Source: Certhia americana (Eukaryota > Chordata > Aves > Passeriformes > Certhiidae). From it: a stretch of DNA of 64,000 bases. Shown piece by piece: positions 36,229 through 49,200 of this stretch. Positions within the stretch are counted from its first letter, which is position 1, and each line of letters starts with the position of its first letter. Position numbers and translations under genes: made by a program. Location: positions 61,784,583-61,848,582 of the forward strand of contig CM031857.1 in the NCBI GenBank assembly GCA_018697195.1, in the 5' to 3' direction. The notes under the pieces were generated by a model. It worked only from the letters and a program-made list of their open reading frames with translations, was not told the origin of the DNA and made no database searches.

Positions 36229-36420
36229 GTTATGTTGTTTTGCTTTGAGTTTTTGCTGTATTTGCTTGGTTTTATTTTTTGTTTTGTTTTGTTTTTTGGG
36301 TTTTCTTTGAGGGGGGGGGTTGGGGGAGGCTTGTTTTTGGGTTTTGTTTTTTTTATGGGGGATGAGGGTGGAATTGTTTTCTGTTGTTGTTTGGACTTGG
36401 GTTTTTTTTGTGTTTGCTTT
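36229..36420 (+). repeat. G/T-rich block with G runs
   Basis: T/G-dominated sequence with (TTTTG)n and several G runs: 36298-36300, nine G at 36311-36319, five at 36322-36326, three at 36339-36341 and five at 36357-36361. The open frames on both strands are compositional. The G runs make quadruplex formation on the plus strand possible, though two loops exceed 7 nt. Confidence 0.82.
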
Positions 36421-37544
36421 CCAAACAAGTCACATTCATGTAACTGTTGCAATAGCAGTGTATTCAGTGGACCAATGCATACCAACAAAGCCATTAATTT
36501 TTTGATGGATTGCAGTGTTGACTGTATGAATACACAGTGATGTTTTATAGGCTTTCCATACAGTGTAAAATGCATAAAATTTTTCAGATAATAGATGTTG
36601 CATATTGCTTTTCCCAAGGGATTTTCTTTTTTTTAATTCAGTTAGCCACTATTCACTTCCACTGCTTGCTTTACTTTAGAAGGTTTCTTGATTGTTGGCT
36701 GGGAGGTCACAGTATATATAAACAGGAGCAAGGGACTATATATACCAATGATTTAAATATGTGCTTCCCCTTATCAGGCACAGTGTCCTCTGAGGGTGCA
36801 TTTCAGCTTTAATTTTTAAATTACTATCTGCAAACCAAGAGGAATTTGATGTCTGCCTGAATGAACATTAAAGAATATATGCAGGACAAAAACAGTGCAT
36901 TTGTGAAAGTCTATTTTTGGGGGGCAGGGGGGTGTTATTATAAATGCAAGCATTTGGGCTTTGAACAGACCCACAACAGATAAAAAGTAGATACTATGGC
37001 ATGTATTTTTGACATCCATCTATGTTCACTAAGCATGCTAAAAGCTAAAATTTAACTGGACCACAATTCTATCACTGATAAAGATAATATACATATACAA
37101 CTGACTTAAGCCTGTTCTCACAGACTTACGTGAGTGCAGAAATATACTCTAAGATATAATGGAAAGTTTATTATTCACAAACAATTATATATTTCAGTAT
37201 CAATTTAAAAATAAAGACCTTATTCTTTTTTTCAATATTTTTAAACTTCAAAAATTAACAAGTATAAAAATCATGTTAACAATTCAGAAGGTAATTAAAC
37301 TCCAATATTATGTAGAGGTTTTGAAAAGGCAGGTTTTGCTAGTAGTTCATAAAAGCAATTTGTCATTAAGAATAATAATAGAAAAGGATAAGGAAAAAGC
37401 TGTAAAATAATTTGATAATATGTATAATTTGACAGAAGTAGTGGAAATGTGTATTCACAATCATGCAGTGAGTTCACTAAGGTAAACACTTAATGGTAAC
37501 AGGATTTAATGATTTAGGAATGTGCTGTCATTCATGTGAGCCCT
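36421..37544. other. Unique AT-rich sequence
   Basis: No gene or interspersed repeat recognised. Confidence 0.5.
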
Positions 37545-38178
37545 GGACAGAATAGAATTGGGTGGAGAGGAACTGTCTGAAGTTCAACAAAGAGTAAGTG
37601 CAGAGTCCTGCACCTGGGGAAGAATAACCCCCTGCACCAGGAGAGGATGGGAGCTGATCTGCTGGAAAGTAGCTCTGCAGAGAAGGACCTGGGGGTCCTA
37701 GTGAACAACAAGCTGTCCATGAGCCTGCAGTGTGTCCTTGTGGCCGAGAAGGCCAATGCTATTCTGGGGTGCATTAGGAAGGGCACTGCCAGCAGGACAA
37801 GGGAGGTGATCCTGCCCCTCTGCTCATCCCTGGTGAAACCACATGTGGAGTGCTGTTTCCAGTTCTGGGTGTCTCAGTAGGAGACATGTAGCTCCTGGAG
37901 AGGGTCTAGTGAGGGGGAATGAAGGTTATTGGACTGGATGATCTCTCTTATGAGAGTTACACCTGTACATGAGGAAAAATTTCTTTACTCTGAGGGTGAT
38001 TGAGCGCTGGCGCAGGCTGACCAGAGAGGTCCTGCAATGTCCTTCTCTGAAGATCTAAAAACTACCTCTGGACATCATTAGATGCAACCTGACCTAGGTG
38101 AACCTGCTCTAGCAGAGGGATTGGGCTAGATGTTTTCCAGAGATTCCTTCCAAAACTCAATTGCAAAATTCTTTGACT
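37545..38178 (+). mobile_element. CR1 LINE 3' part with readable RT C-terminal segment
   Basis: This is the best preserved CR1 coding piece in the window. The frame at 37647-37880 reads SSSAEKDLGVLVNNKLSMS, then an AEKANAILGCIRKG motif, SRTREVILPLCSSLVKPHVE and FQFWVSQ before a stop. This is the classic order of the end of the CR1 reverse transcriptase region. Around 37935-37965 the element jumps to the 3' UTR-proximal segment (GAGGAAAAATTTCTTTACTC), so much of the distal pol is deleted. The 3' side runs through GGGCTAGATGTTTTCCAGAG to about 38178 without clear terminal octamers. It is 5' truncated and dead. Confidence 0.88.
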
Positions 38179-41100
38179 TGAAACACAGACTACCCAGTTT
38201 TATGACAGCAATAGTCATTCACAGATACAGTCATAATATATGCAACCACTTCTGAAGCTTTGGGGCAGAGCTTAGTCTTGGAACTGTTGAGGAAAGGTCT
38301 TTCCCTGTAGCATAACAATATAGGATTGGCCAGATGCGTTATGGGACTTGGGAAGTTCTTTTCTCCCCAGGTATCAGGATACTGTACTTCATGGAGTCTC
38401 ATTGAATCACTGTCACACCCCATAATACTCGAGAAAATAAATGGCATGTATTAGAATATTTGCATATATACAGAACTGTGGGAAAATGTTCTCCCAGCTG
38501 CAAAAGCAGCAAGCTCCTTTAAATTCACAGCCTTCTTATGCCAGCTGATTCATGATGGAAGCTGAACATAAAAGAGACATTAACATTGTGCAACTGAGCT
38601 GATGAGAAATTTAAATTCAGATATTGTCCTACATAAAGAAAAATATTTAGATAATACACAAAAAAAAGTTATATAAGGAATTAAATTATATTAATGTTAT
38701 TTTATTGTAAATATATATCTCTATCTTTTTAATCTTCAATGATTTCAGAAACTAATAATAAAATATATTTTCATAAGAAAAGATTTTATCCGTGGTAAAA
38801 TTAGTGCCAAAAATCACCTCAAAGATGCTCCATAATATTGATGCATTTAGGTGCAACTGGTGGAATAGTAATTAATAAAAAAGTAATAAAAATAATGTAG
38901 AAGAAATTTCTACTTTTAAGACTTTTTTATTCTGATATGGTTTTCATTTTGAAGGTTTCACATCATAAGCAATTAAAATACTTGCATAATAAATTCTTTT
39001 TTTAAGATAAAACAAAACATTTCAGATTAGGCTAAACATGACATTTGTTACTGTTTTAATTAAAATGAGAAGAAAAAACTGAATAAAATCATCAATTTCA
39101 TAATATTTAATTTTTACTTCTGCTTTAAACTTAAGTATCTAATAGCTTATATTTGAATTCAGAATATAACTGTGTTACTGCATTTTTAATTATATGGTAC
39201 GTGGGAATGTTATGAGGATGTGGGAGAAGGAAGTCCTTTCATAAATATGTGGCTAATGATGAGGACATTAATTTTGTCCAATAAATAGCGAGTCTCACAG
39301 TTGCATGGAAGATTGTTCAAGTGCAAATGCTGGCATTTGTGGGGATTGAAATGTGCTGTGAGGTGTAGCATTCACACACCATGCTTTGACCTGGACATGA
39401 TGAAGGCATAAATCACTGTGGCAGGATAGCATGCAGACACCTGGACTAGAGGTGTGTGGAGTGTGGGGATGTGTGGAGTAGGGGACCCAAGAACAGAGTG
39501 TTTGGAAAATATAGTCATTAAAGGGTGAAGCATACTGTAGGTGTGAGCCAAATCTCACTGGTCTAGTGTAAAATGGGTTGTGAGCTAGACTTTATTCTTG
39601 GTACACTTGTTTTGCCATTTCTTTTAAACTAGCTAGTGGTGTTAATGATTTAGACATCCAAAAATGGAGAAAGGATTTTTTTTTTTTTCTATCTGCATAT
39701 TCTGTCTAGGATGCAATCTGACTATAATAATTGATAGAATAGCTTCTCAAACTGTGTATTGACAAAAACACTTAATTTCAAGATGAGAATATTTCAACAT
39801 TTGGACTCTAATTACTCTAATTTTTTTTCTCTCTGTTGCCTCAGTAGGAGAGCTAAGAACGGAAAAGGGAAAGCAGGTATCATGTTTGAAAATATATATA
39901 TCTGCTAACGCAGAAATTTCCAATGAAATGACAAGACTGAGTTTTACTCAGCTGTGCAGAAGAAATGATTTGACAGAAGGAAAAATGAGTTCTAATATTT
40001 TTCTGTGTCTCTGTGTAACTTTAACTCCTCTTATATATACAGGGAATAAATGTCTCTTCTTGTCTGTCTGGAATTGTAAGACTGGACCTTGAACTTCGAT
40101 GCTCTACAGCCAGCATATAAATATATAATAAATATTTAAAGTATGAGCTTTTTAAAATTCTTAAGGGGTTCTTGAACATAAAGATGACACTGTGAGCTAT
40201 TGGAAAACTCTTTCTTTACTCGATGTATTTGGTAATAACAGTAATGATATAAAGAAGAGTAGAATCAACATAAGTGACAGTACCATCAAATAACATTTTT
40301 CAAGCTATCAAAGCATTAGTTAAGGGTCTTAGTTCAATAACTCTTGATTCACAGATGCATTTTTCCAACAGGTTAAATATAAAAGCCATGCCTGTGTTCC
40401 ACAGAGATTAGTTGCAATTAGCTACTTTTAATGATTTATGCTAAGAATCTAACTAGTTTTTTTGAAAAACAGGGAATATTTTCTGAAATAAGAACTTTTT
40501 CAATAAAATAGTGCTGAGTTAAGGAATTTTGGAACTACATTTGACAGCCAGGAATAAAAAATTAATATGTTCAGGAAAGTTTGTAAATGGAGATTAATTT
40601 TATGAGTGATTTCAAGTTTTTGGGGTCCAAAATGTTCCATTTGTTGAAGGAGAGAACAAGGACATGCTATTTATCTATGCTTAAATTCATGGAAATAAGA
40701 CCTAACATATTCTGTATAAATCATGGTAAACTGGCGGGGTGAAAATCACAGAGAGTATTTTTCAGATCATTCTACTTCAGACTGATCATTAAGCTGACAC
40801 ACATTTCATTTCAGGTTTGTATTTTTAAATACTTACAACAGCTGTGCGCTAAAGATTAATGTATTCTAATTTTCACTGTATTGTGAATAATGAGCATTGA
40901 ATATTTAATATTTTTGTATATCATTCTCTGTCATATTTTATAAGGGTAAAAAAGAGAGAAATACAGACGTTTTCATTTTCACTCTTTAATTCCATCAAGT
41001 TGTTCTCAAAAATCCTATGAGTATTCAAAAAGTTATGGGTGTTTAAAAAAAAAAAAAGTACAACTGAGTAAACATTGAAAGTCTGTTGTTGTTTTTCAGT

Positions 41101-41264
41101 AAAAATGAACCCAAATTTTCAGCAAAATTTATTCTACTTTGAACTGCATTTATTCTTCACTAATATAATAAATATATTAAAATGAAGTAAGTAATACATT
41201 GGCTTACATGATGATAAATAAATTCTCCTAAATACTTACTATGATGAAAATACAGTAAAAATTC
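38179..41264. other. Unique AT-rich sequence
   Basis: About 3.1 kb without a recognised gene or repeat. A less AT-rich patch with many TG and GTGTGG motifs lies at about 39290-39560, but it has no family signature. Confidence 0.5.
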
Positions 41265-41296
41265 ACAAACAAACAAACAAACAAACAAACAAACAA
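41265..41296 (+). repeat. (CAAA)8 microsatellite
   Basis: About eight CAAA units followed by A/C-rich sequence to about 41320. Confidence 0.93.
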
Positions 41297-41593
41297 AAAA
41301 AATCACACCCCACCAAAAAATTAAAAGTGGGATGAAATAATGAACCAGCATATAGATCTTAATATTTTTTACCTGGCTGCTTAATTTCTTCAAGGATTAA
41401 CAGGGGAGTTTTAATGTATTGTGTACTCTGCCTGTTTCTAAAATGCTACACTCCTTTTTAACCTTATATAAAATACTACAAGATAGAAGAGACAGATACT
41501 CTACAGCATTTTTTCTGATCAGCATGCCTTTTCCTTATTCTTTAATTACTTATTTATTATGAGTTTAGATCCAGGAGCAGGGATGGAAGAGGG

Positions 41594-41680
41594 AAGAAAA
41601 CAAACAAACAAAAAACCCACAAACCCCCAAACCAAACAACCTCCCCCAAAAAACAAACAAAAAAAACCCACCCCACAATT
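41594..41680 (+). repeat. A/C-rich low-complexity block
   Basis: Almost only A and C, in CAAA, AACCCC and CCCCCAAAA units. It is the complement-type counterpart of the G/T-rich blocks. Confidence 0.8.
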
Positions 41681-44600
41681 TTTAAGCATTATATTTTCTG
41701 TGTTCAGTAGTAAAGCCCAGAACAATCTTTCCCTAAATAAAATCAGAAAATAAGGTAAAATAATTGAAATAAAGGAGTTTTCTAGTTTATGTTTGTGATG
41801 CTTATTAGGTAGAATAACTCAACCAATAAATGCAGATGTATAAATGTGGTGAGTGTACACACTTCTTGGGAGCTTTAAATAAACCAGCTGTATATGTGAA
41901 TATTATTTCAGCCATTTATTTCAGAATGACATGGCAGCTTTATTTAGAAGAGTATTTCAGTAACAGGCTTGACTGTCTTATTATTTTATTGAGTTTGAAG
42001 GCAAAGTTAAAATGTTACTAAATCACAGCTACATCACAATTTGAAATTTTAATTTGAATGGAACAGAAGACTATCATGTTGTAGCAAGGACCTCTGAAAA
42101 ACAGAAAAAAAAGCTATCTTTTATTTGTATTGAAAATTTGTCCTAGTAGGAAATAAGAAGTGGAATATTTAAAAGTAAAATATGCCCTGTTTTAGTAAAA
42201 AAAGATTAATCAATAAAAATAAGCTCCTCTGATATCATGCAACGAAATGATGCTACACACAAAATAGTGTTATTCTAAAAGAAATAGTTCTGACAATATA
42301 TATTCAGAGATAGGAGAAATATTTCAATGGCACCTGAAACAGAAATTAGGATTAAATACTAATTAATTAGGATTAAAACTATTTCCATCAAACAGTATTC
42401 AGAGACATATTAAAAATCTCCTTGTCAGTAGTATCCAATCTAAGTAAATTCCATAAAAACTGGGCAGGATAGGGAACTGAATTCCAGTAAGGGAGAAAGT
42501 ATGTTTTATGGACTGTCAGACAAGTCATCAAGAGCAAGATGTTGATCTTTCTGGACTGAGGAGGCCCAGGAAATAACTTTGTATTTATAGCAGCTGTCAA
42601 GGCTGCCACTATAGTAGAAAGGAACACTCATTGCAAAGTAGATGAATTGGACCCATATTCTGTTTTCTCCTAATTAATGATCTAAAGGAATTTAAAATGA
42701 CTGTCATATACTTTACCTGTCTAACATGGGATGGATCCCTTTACCATCTATGACAATTTTTTGGACAATGCCATTTATAATAATGATGAATCATAGGACA
42801 GAAAAGGAAATTAATTTATAGATACTGATAGACAAAACCCAAATTTGTAAGTCTTCATGTTGTGTGCAGCAACAGAGAAATTAGTATCTTGAATCTTCTT
42901 GACATAGGTAAAAGAGACCTGAATCTTGAACTGAACTTCCTTTTCTTTTAATCATCAGCACTATGTGGTTTCAAACATATTTTTATAGCAGTTCATTTCC
43001 AGCTATATAAAGATCCTGACTCTAAATGACTTAAGGAAGCAATCTTATGATTCTGATGACACTTACCTCTACAGACACACATCGGGAAGTTTTTGTTCAC
43101 ACTTTTTATTTGATCATTCCTTGAAAATAATTAAAAAATTTAAGATAGACGTATCTATTGATTTTCTCATGCTGTTCTTGTCATGATGCTATTGTGGATC
43201 AAGTCACAAATTCAGTCTATTATAAATGCCAGTGAACATTTCTCAGATGTTGTGACAGAGGTGTTAAAAATCAGGAAGGCACAGTACCAAGATTACAGTC
43301 AAAAGAAGAATGTTTTATTTCCTACATTCCGTATAATTTGCTGTTCATGTTCACATACTCATATGACAGAATATATATAGAAATTGCTTTTCATGGCTAA
43401 AAATGCCTTGTTTTTTTTTTTTTTTTTTTCCACTAAGAAGTTTTATAGAGCTAAGTATGTTTCTAACTAAAAATTCAAAGTTAGCTCCTGTCTTTGAAAA
43501 ATGTTTTGAAGTATCTGCCAAGGCTTCTGAAAAAGTGACTTCATAATCACATTTTTTTTCCCAATAATTTTCATGTTTCAAAAGAACTCAAAACTAGAAG
43601 GAATTGTCTTTTTTTTCATCATTACAAAAGGAATTTTCCTAATTTGATATTTCTTTTCTAAAAACAGTACTGGTTTTGATCATGCCAATAAAATTCTATG
43701 ACAAGGTTTTTCCTTTGTTATCTCTTCCATTGCAGTCTAGAATGACAATTAATTAATAAATACTTATGTATATATGTAGGCTTTAAAAGTTTTATAGTAC
43801 TAAATAAGATAGTGACTGATTATTTGGTAAATTAAAAAATGTGGATAATATTTATTTCCGTTTTTATCACATTCCAGGAAAGCATAAGTAAGTCTCATTC
43901 TGCTGATTGCGTGATTTAATATTATTTCAATATCTAATCAAAATATTATAAATTATTTTTCTTAGTACATGTTAATGTTCTAGATTAGAATTTTTGAATA
44001 TATCTTTCACATGCATTTCAGTGTGATTTAAGCATTGAATGTGAATTAATAACATACATACTTCTCTGGAATTTAATTCAAAGTTCCAAACCTTCTCATG
44101 AAAATTCAGCGGGATTTAAACTTTAGACAGGTATCAGAAGAACAGTTGCTGCAACTTTAATTTAAGTTCCGAACTTTATGGAATTTACAGCACTGAGTAA
44201 GGCACTTTCTAAGACTTACTAGTCTTACTGAGTAAGACCTCACTATGGCAAGAATAGTCATAGTCTTTTAGTGTTCATATTTTATATCCTTCAAAATATT
44301 TTGGAGTAAAACCTAGTTCCCTTAAACATACACATTTCCATCATAATGCCTTCTCTATTAAGAGAGAAGCATCATAAGCTACTGCATACTTTTACTTAGA
44401 AACTTTACCACAGTCAGCTGTTCCTGATGGATAGGACAGGGAATCGTTAAACTCTTATCTAGAGATGTGCTACAATGCATTGATTACTGAGAGGTCTTGG
44501 AAAGCATTAGGAAAAATTAAAATGGGGTTTGTTTCCAGCTTTTTTACCCTTTTTATTAGAGATATAATGATTTTCCTTTGTCAGTGAGTATTAAAAACGT

Positions 44601-45272
44601 GGAAGTGTTCCCAGGGCTCCAGACAACTCCTTGACAAAATACAGAAACAAATAATAGAGAAAAATAGATGCAAATCTATTTTCCACTAAACACACTCTTC
44701 CCAGGGATACACTCAGATTTCTACTAAGGCATTCAGACTGAAAGCAGAATTAAGAGAGATGGTCTGCCAATTATTCTGCAAGGACAGAGTGCCCACTTAT
44801 CTCTGTGGATCATGTGTATTATAAAATCCATCACTGGGCCCCATATTTATCCCATCTAGCTGCAAGAGTTGCCCTGAACATGTTTTCTGGCCTATGGAGA
44901 AAAAAAGAAGGCACATAGGATCACTCAGCCCACCTACAGTCTTAACCATATTTCAGATGTGTCTATTTTGTGTCATTGATTATGGAATGTATTTAAGGGG
45001 ATGTGAATAAGAATGCTGACTTCTGAATTTACTAGAGACAAATGTGTGAAAAACCCCACACAGTTCCTTGAAAAGAGTGGAACAATTTTATGGAACTAGG
45101 GATTCTTCCTCATCTTCATAAAAATTATAAATAAGAATGACAATTTTAAGACCAATAAAACTTCTGAGAACAATGACATGTACATGTAGTTAAGTCTTAA
45201 ATTTATATGGACTTTACTTGTCTACTTCATGGCTTATATCTGAACATATTAGGAGGATATTTTCTTCACTTT
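41681..45272. other. Unique AT-rich sequence
   Basis: About 3.6 kb with no recognised gene, RNA or interspersed repeat. A 19-nt poly-T lies at 43411-43429. Confidence 0.5.
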
Positions 45273-45372
45273 NNNNNNNNNNNNNNNNNNNNNNNNNNNN
45301 NNNNNNNNNNNNNNNNNNNNNNNNNNNNNNNNNNNNNNNNNNNNNNNNNNNNNNNNNNNNNNNNNNNNNNNN
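45273..45372. other. Assembly gap (100 N) next to poly-T
   Basis: Exactly 100 N, the conventional placeholder for a gap of unknown size. It is followed directly by 26 T (45373-45398). The homopolymer probably caused the break, so the true length of missing sequence is unknown. Confidence 0.98.
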
Positions 45373-45398
45373 TTTTTTTTTTTTTTTTTTTTTTTTTT

Positions 45399-46149
45399 CT
45401 TTTTCTGTGATAAGTAACTTCACTGAAATGCATGAAATATTTGTTTATATGTGTCAGAGAGAATCAGAATCATTGCTCTGTAGAAAATATGTTTTTATTT
45501 ACAATCCTTCCTGGGAGCTTTGCATAATTTTTCATTCTTCTTGGTGGTTGTGGTAATATTAAAATAGGTTTTCCCATAGAAGACCTCACATAATTCCAGT
45601 TATATGCAAGAAACACTTTTTTAGCTATTTCAGGCTTGGTTATTTAATCACATAATTGGCACACTTACAGATTTTGTTAGTGGTCCCCAGCAAAATTCAT
45701 ATGGGTAAGAGCTTACTTATGGAACCTTCTATTATTTTATTAGTCACACAATTCTTCTTCACTGGCATTGAAGCAGCATCTGTAGTAAGCTTGAAAAGCT
45801 CTTTCAGATGATTAATGAAGAATAGATACTACCCTGAATCTGATTATTTTTATTATTTTATTTTGCCAAGTTAATTTATTTAAGAATTGAACTGTTCGAA
45901 AACAATTTTCTGTAACACTATGTCAGGTAAGAAATGAAGTCAAGCAAGCCTCAAACATATTTAACAAGCAATAGCAAGCAATTGAGACTTAAGATGCAGG
46001 AGAAGGAAGAAAAAATCATCTCAATTTTTCCTTTATTTCAATTCACTTTGGACATAGGCATTACCCTTAAGTTTGTTTCTTCCAGATGATTCTCACAATT
46101 CTAAGATACCCTTTAGTAAAAATCCACAGAATTGTTTGTGGATTTAGGA
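45399..46149. other. Unique AT-rich sequence
   Basis: Nothing recognised. Confidence 0.5.
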
Positions 46150-46216
46150 TTCATAGAGTCATTAAGATTAGAAGAGATATCTAAGATTATTGAGTCCAAT
46201 GTGTGGAACATCTAAA
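46150..46216 (-). mobile_element. CR1 LINE 3' terminal fragment, minus orientation
   Basis: Antisense CR1 end: TTCATAGAGTCATTAAGATT, then GAAGAGATATCTAAGATTAT and TGAGTCCAATG. These correspond to the sense tail in which the ATTCTATG end is preceded by the ATGATCTTAGAGGTCT-type segment. Only about 70 bp remain. Confidence 0.72.
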
Positions 46217-49200
46217 ATGTTCACGGTTGAACCTATGCAAATAAGATGATATACTGTGAACGAGATAATTACTGTCCCCAAGTAGCAAACTTCATATTTT
46301 TTGAAAAAAAATTGAGAGCTGAACCATAGGTTGATTTTTTTCTATTTTAAAACAGAAGACTGTCCATCAAAATTTATGCCGCTCTTAATAAATTGAGAAT
46401 AAAAAATTGTAAAGTAACATGTATAGTCACATATACCATGCAATGTTTCTCATAATTAGAAAATGGATGTGAAAGGGAGGCAGCCAGGATGTTTTTATGT
46501 AGATTTTTACATCAATTTTCGATTGATGTTGAAACCTATCAAATGTGCTTAGGATGAAAAAGAATCTTCAATTTCTTTTTTTAATTCGCAATGTCAATTG
46601 ATCTTTTGAGTACATTATCCAATGCTTATGGATGTATGTTGTATGAACATATGCTTTATTTGACAAAAGATTTTTCTGGTTCTGGGAGATGAATTCACAG
46701 GCAATGGAGGTACAATTTTCCATATACACCATAATAGTATATATTTTTCTGATATTAAAAAAAAAGAAAAAAAAATCTGCAAAGAAGGGTAAATTTTAAT
46801 TCTATTTTTATCAAATGTGTTCCTGTTAAAATCTTTACTGAAATGTTTTCCATCCTAAAAGAAAAACTTGACTCCAGTTTATTTGCAACTACATGCTAAA
46901 CCTATTAAAGAAGAAAAATATTGTAAATTTATAGAGAATTTTGCTTCTTCCAATTAAAACCAAGTAAAATAAATGATGTTATTTCTAAAACCATATTTTT
47001 ATAAAAAAAAAAATCATATGACTAACATTGCTTTGTCTTACCTGAATTTTCCACTTTGTTGACCCATAATATTAATATTACACAATGCTAATATTAGTAA
47101 GTCAACTAGGGATCAAATTTTATACTTTAAAAATACTGTTATTATATCTAATGGTCAGGTAAAACATACAATAAAAGAATCTGAAATTAAATACAGAATT
47201 TAAGGAAAATATAGCTTTATAAAGATGAAAAGATGAAGTGTTTGGGAGTATCATTTATCAGACAAGGAATTCCATCTTGCTTCAGAGACTGTACATTTTG
47301 CTGTGACCTTCATTTGCTATTTCTACATCGTCCTAAAATTACCTTTGGGCTTTGGTACAAAAATTTTGTAGTGTAAGTTTGGCACCAAATAAAAAGGCTG
47401 AGAAAAGGTGATGGAACAATCAAGAGTCATTAATGATGAATGACTAGTGGCCCTGAATATATGGGTTTTCAACTGGGCTGTTGACTTTGACTGATATTGA
47501 GTATAAAAGTCAGGGGTTGAAGTGGAGCCTTTGATTTCCCCAGTGGAAACATTTAGGATATTGCTTTCTAAACAAGGGATGGATCACTGTGACATGGAGG
47601 AAAAGAGAGATCACGATACTGAAGAGCAATCAGCTCTGCTAATAATTTAGATTTTTTTCTTGGGCCTTTAACTCTCCAGCACCATAAAAGGTGAAAACCT
47701 GAGAGATTAGGAGATGTTTTTTACAGGTCTGCTCTCACTGTCTCTCTATTAATTATACACAAAGACTTTAAGCAGAACTGAAATCTCTGGGAAAAAAATA
47801 TTCTGAGCTGTGGATGGCTCAGGAGGGCTGTGAGACCCCTCTTGAGTTTTAAGATTGCTATGAATTTAGAGGACTTGCATCTGCTGAGGAATGGGAGAGA
47901 AGCTGACAAACTGACAAACACAAACTCAAAGCTGAAGAAAACCAGGAGAGGAAGATAGTAATGCCATCAGCATTTATTTTGTCTTACCAGGAGTTTGAGT
48001 TTTTCACATTTAGCCATGGAGGCTTCTCTCTTTTGTTTTTCTCAGAAAGACTTTTCAGGGATCCTTCATCAATGGGAAAGACTAAAAAAAAGTCAGAAAA
48101 CTGAAGCAGCAATGAGATAGCATGGCCTGTTTATTATATTTTGAATTGCATTATTTCTGTCTGTTTCTTGTTAATTATTTTAGTGGAGGATTATGGATTT
48201 CTAATGTATAAATTTCATTTTAACTGAAATACCCATAATTTTTGCTTCAATTGGACTAACAATAAATTATTTACTCATAAATTGTGTTGTATTTTTACCC
48301 ATTACAAATTTTATTTTAACAACTCAAGAAAGTGTAACTTGATTCTAAGGCAGTATCTCAGAATGGATTTTTTCCTATGCTGTTTGTCTCATTCCACAGA
48401 ATGTACTACCATAAATTAAATTAGCTCGGTAAGTTAGGACTATTTTTCATTAATGGTTTCAAATATGCTAAATGTGCAAAATAATTATGCTGAAAATGCC
48501 AGCTAGAAGCAGAGTACTATATCTCTTGATGGGGCTCTTCCAATCAAAATCCAAGGGAACATGCAATGATAAAATCAGTATAATTTGCTCACCCATTTAA
48601 ATTCCTGGAGTGTTCTGTGAAGCATGTGAGATGTTTTAATGCAGGTAGAACACATCAATGCACTGAAAAGACTGAAGTTATGGCAGAATGAAAAAAAAGA
48701 AAAAAAAAGGCAACTATGTGAAGACAAAAGTGGAGGTCAATCTTCTCAGTATTCTCCATTATTTAAGGATTCTTTTCAAAATCTGTTTTCAACTCAGGAT
48801 TTCAGGAAATCAAAGTTATACAAGTGGGCTGATGTACTAGCTTAGTTAATTAGCAGACTTTTTGTTCTTTGTTTATCAGTTTGAACCCTCTTAATGTGCA
48901 AAATTATAATAAGATGTCTTTCCTCAGAAAATACCCAGGTAATAAGATATCCAAATTGTCAAGTAAAAAAAAAAAAACAAACCAAAACCCAAATCAACTA
49001 AATGTATGAAAGTTTCTTTTGAGGTGATTCCACCTCTTACTCAAATGGATTTGGTACTTGTGATGGTTTTAGTTTATTATGTGAATTCAGAATTATTTAA
49101 CCTATTGTCCCTTTCAAAAAGAAAAAAAAAAAACCCAAACCAAAAAACCAAAATTCTGTTGTTTCTGTAACCACTGACTGCAAAAAGGGGAGAAAATATA

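Noticed and set aside
42388..42627. 79-codon minus-strand frame with normal composition
   Set aside because: No family signature, no transcript features, and frame length expected by chance.
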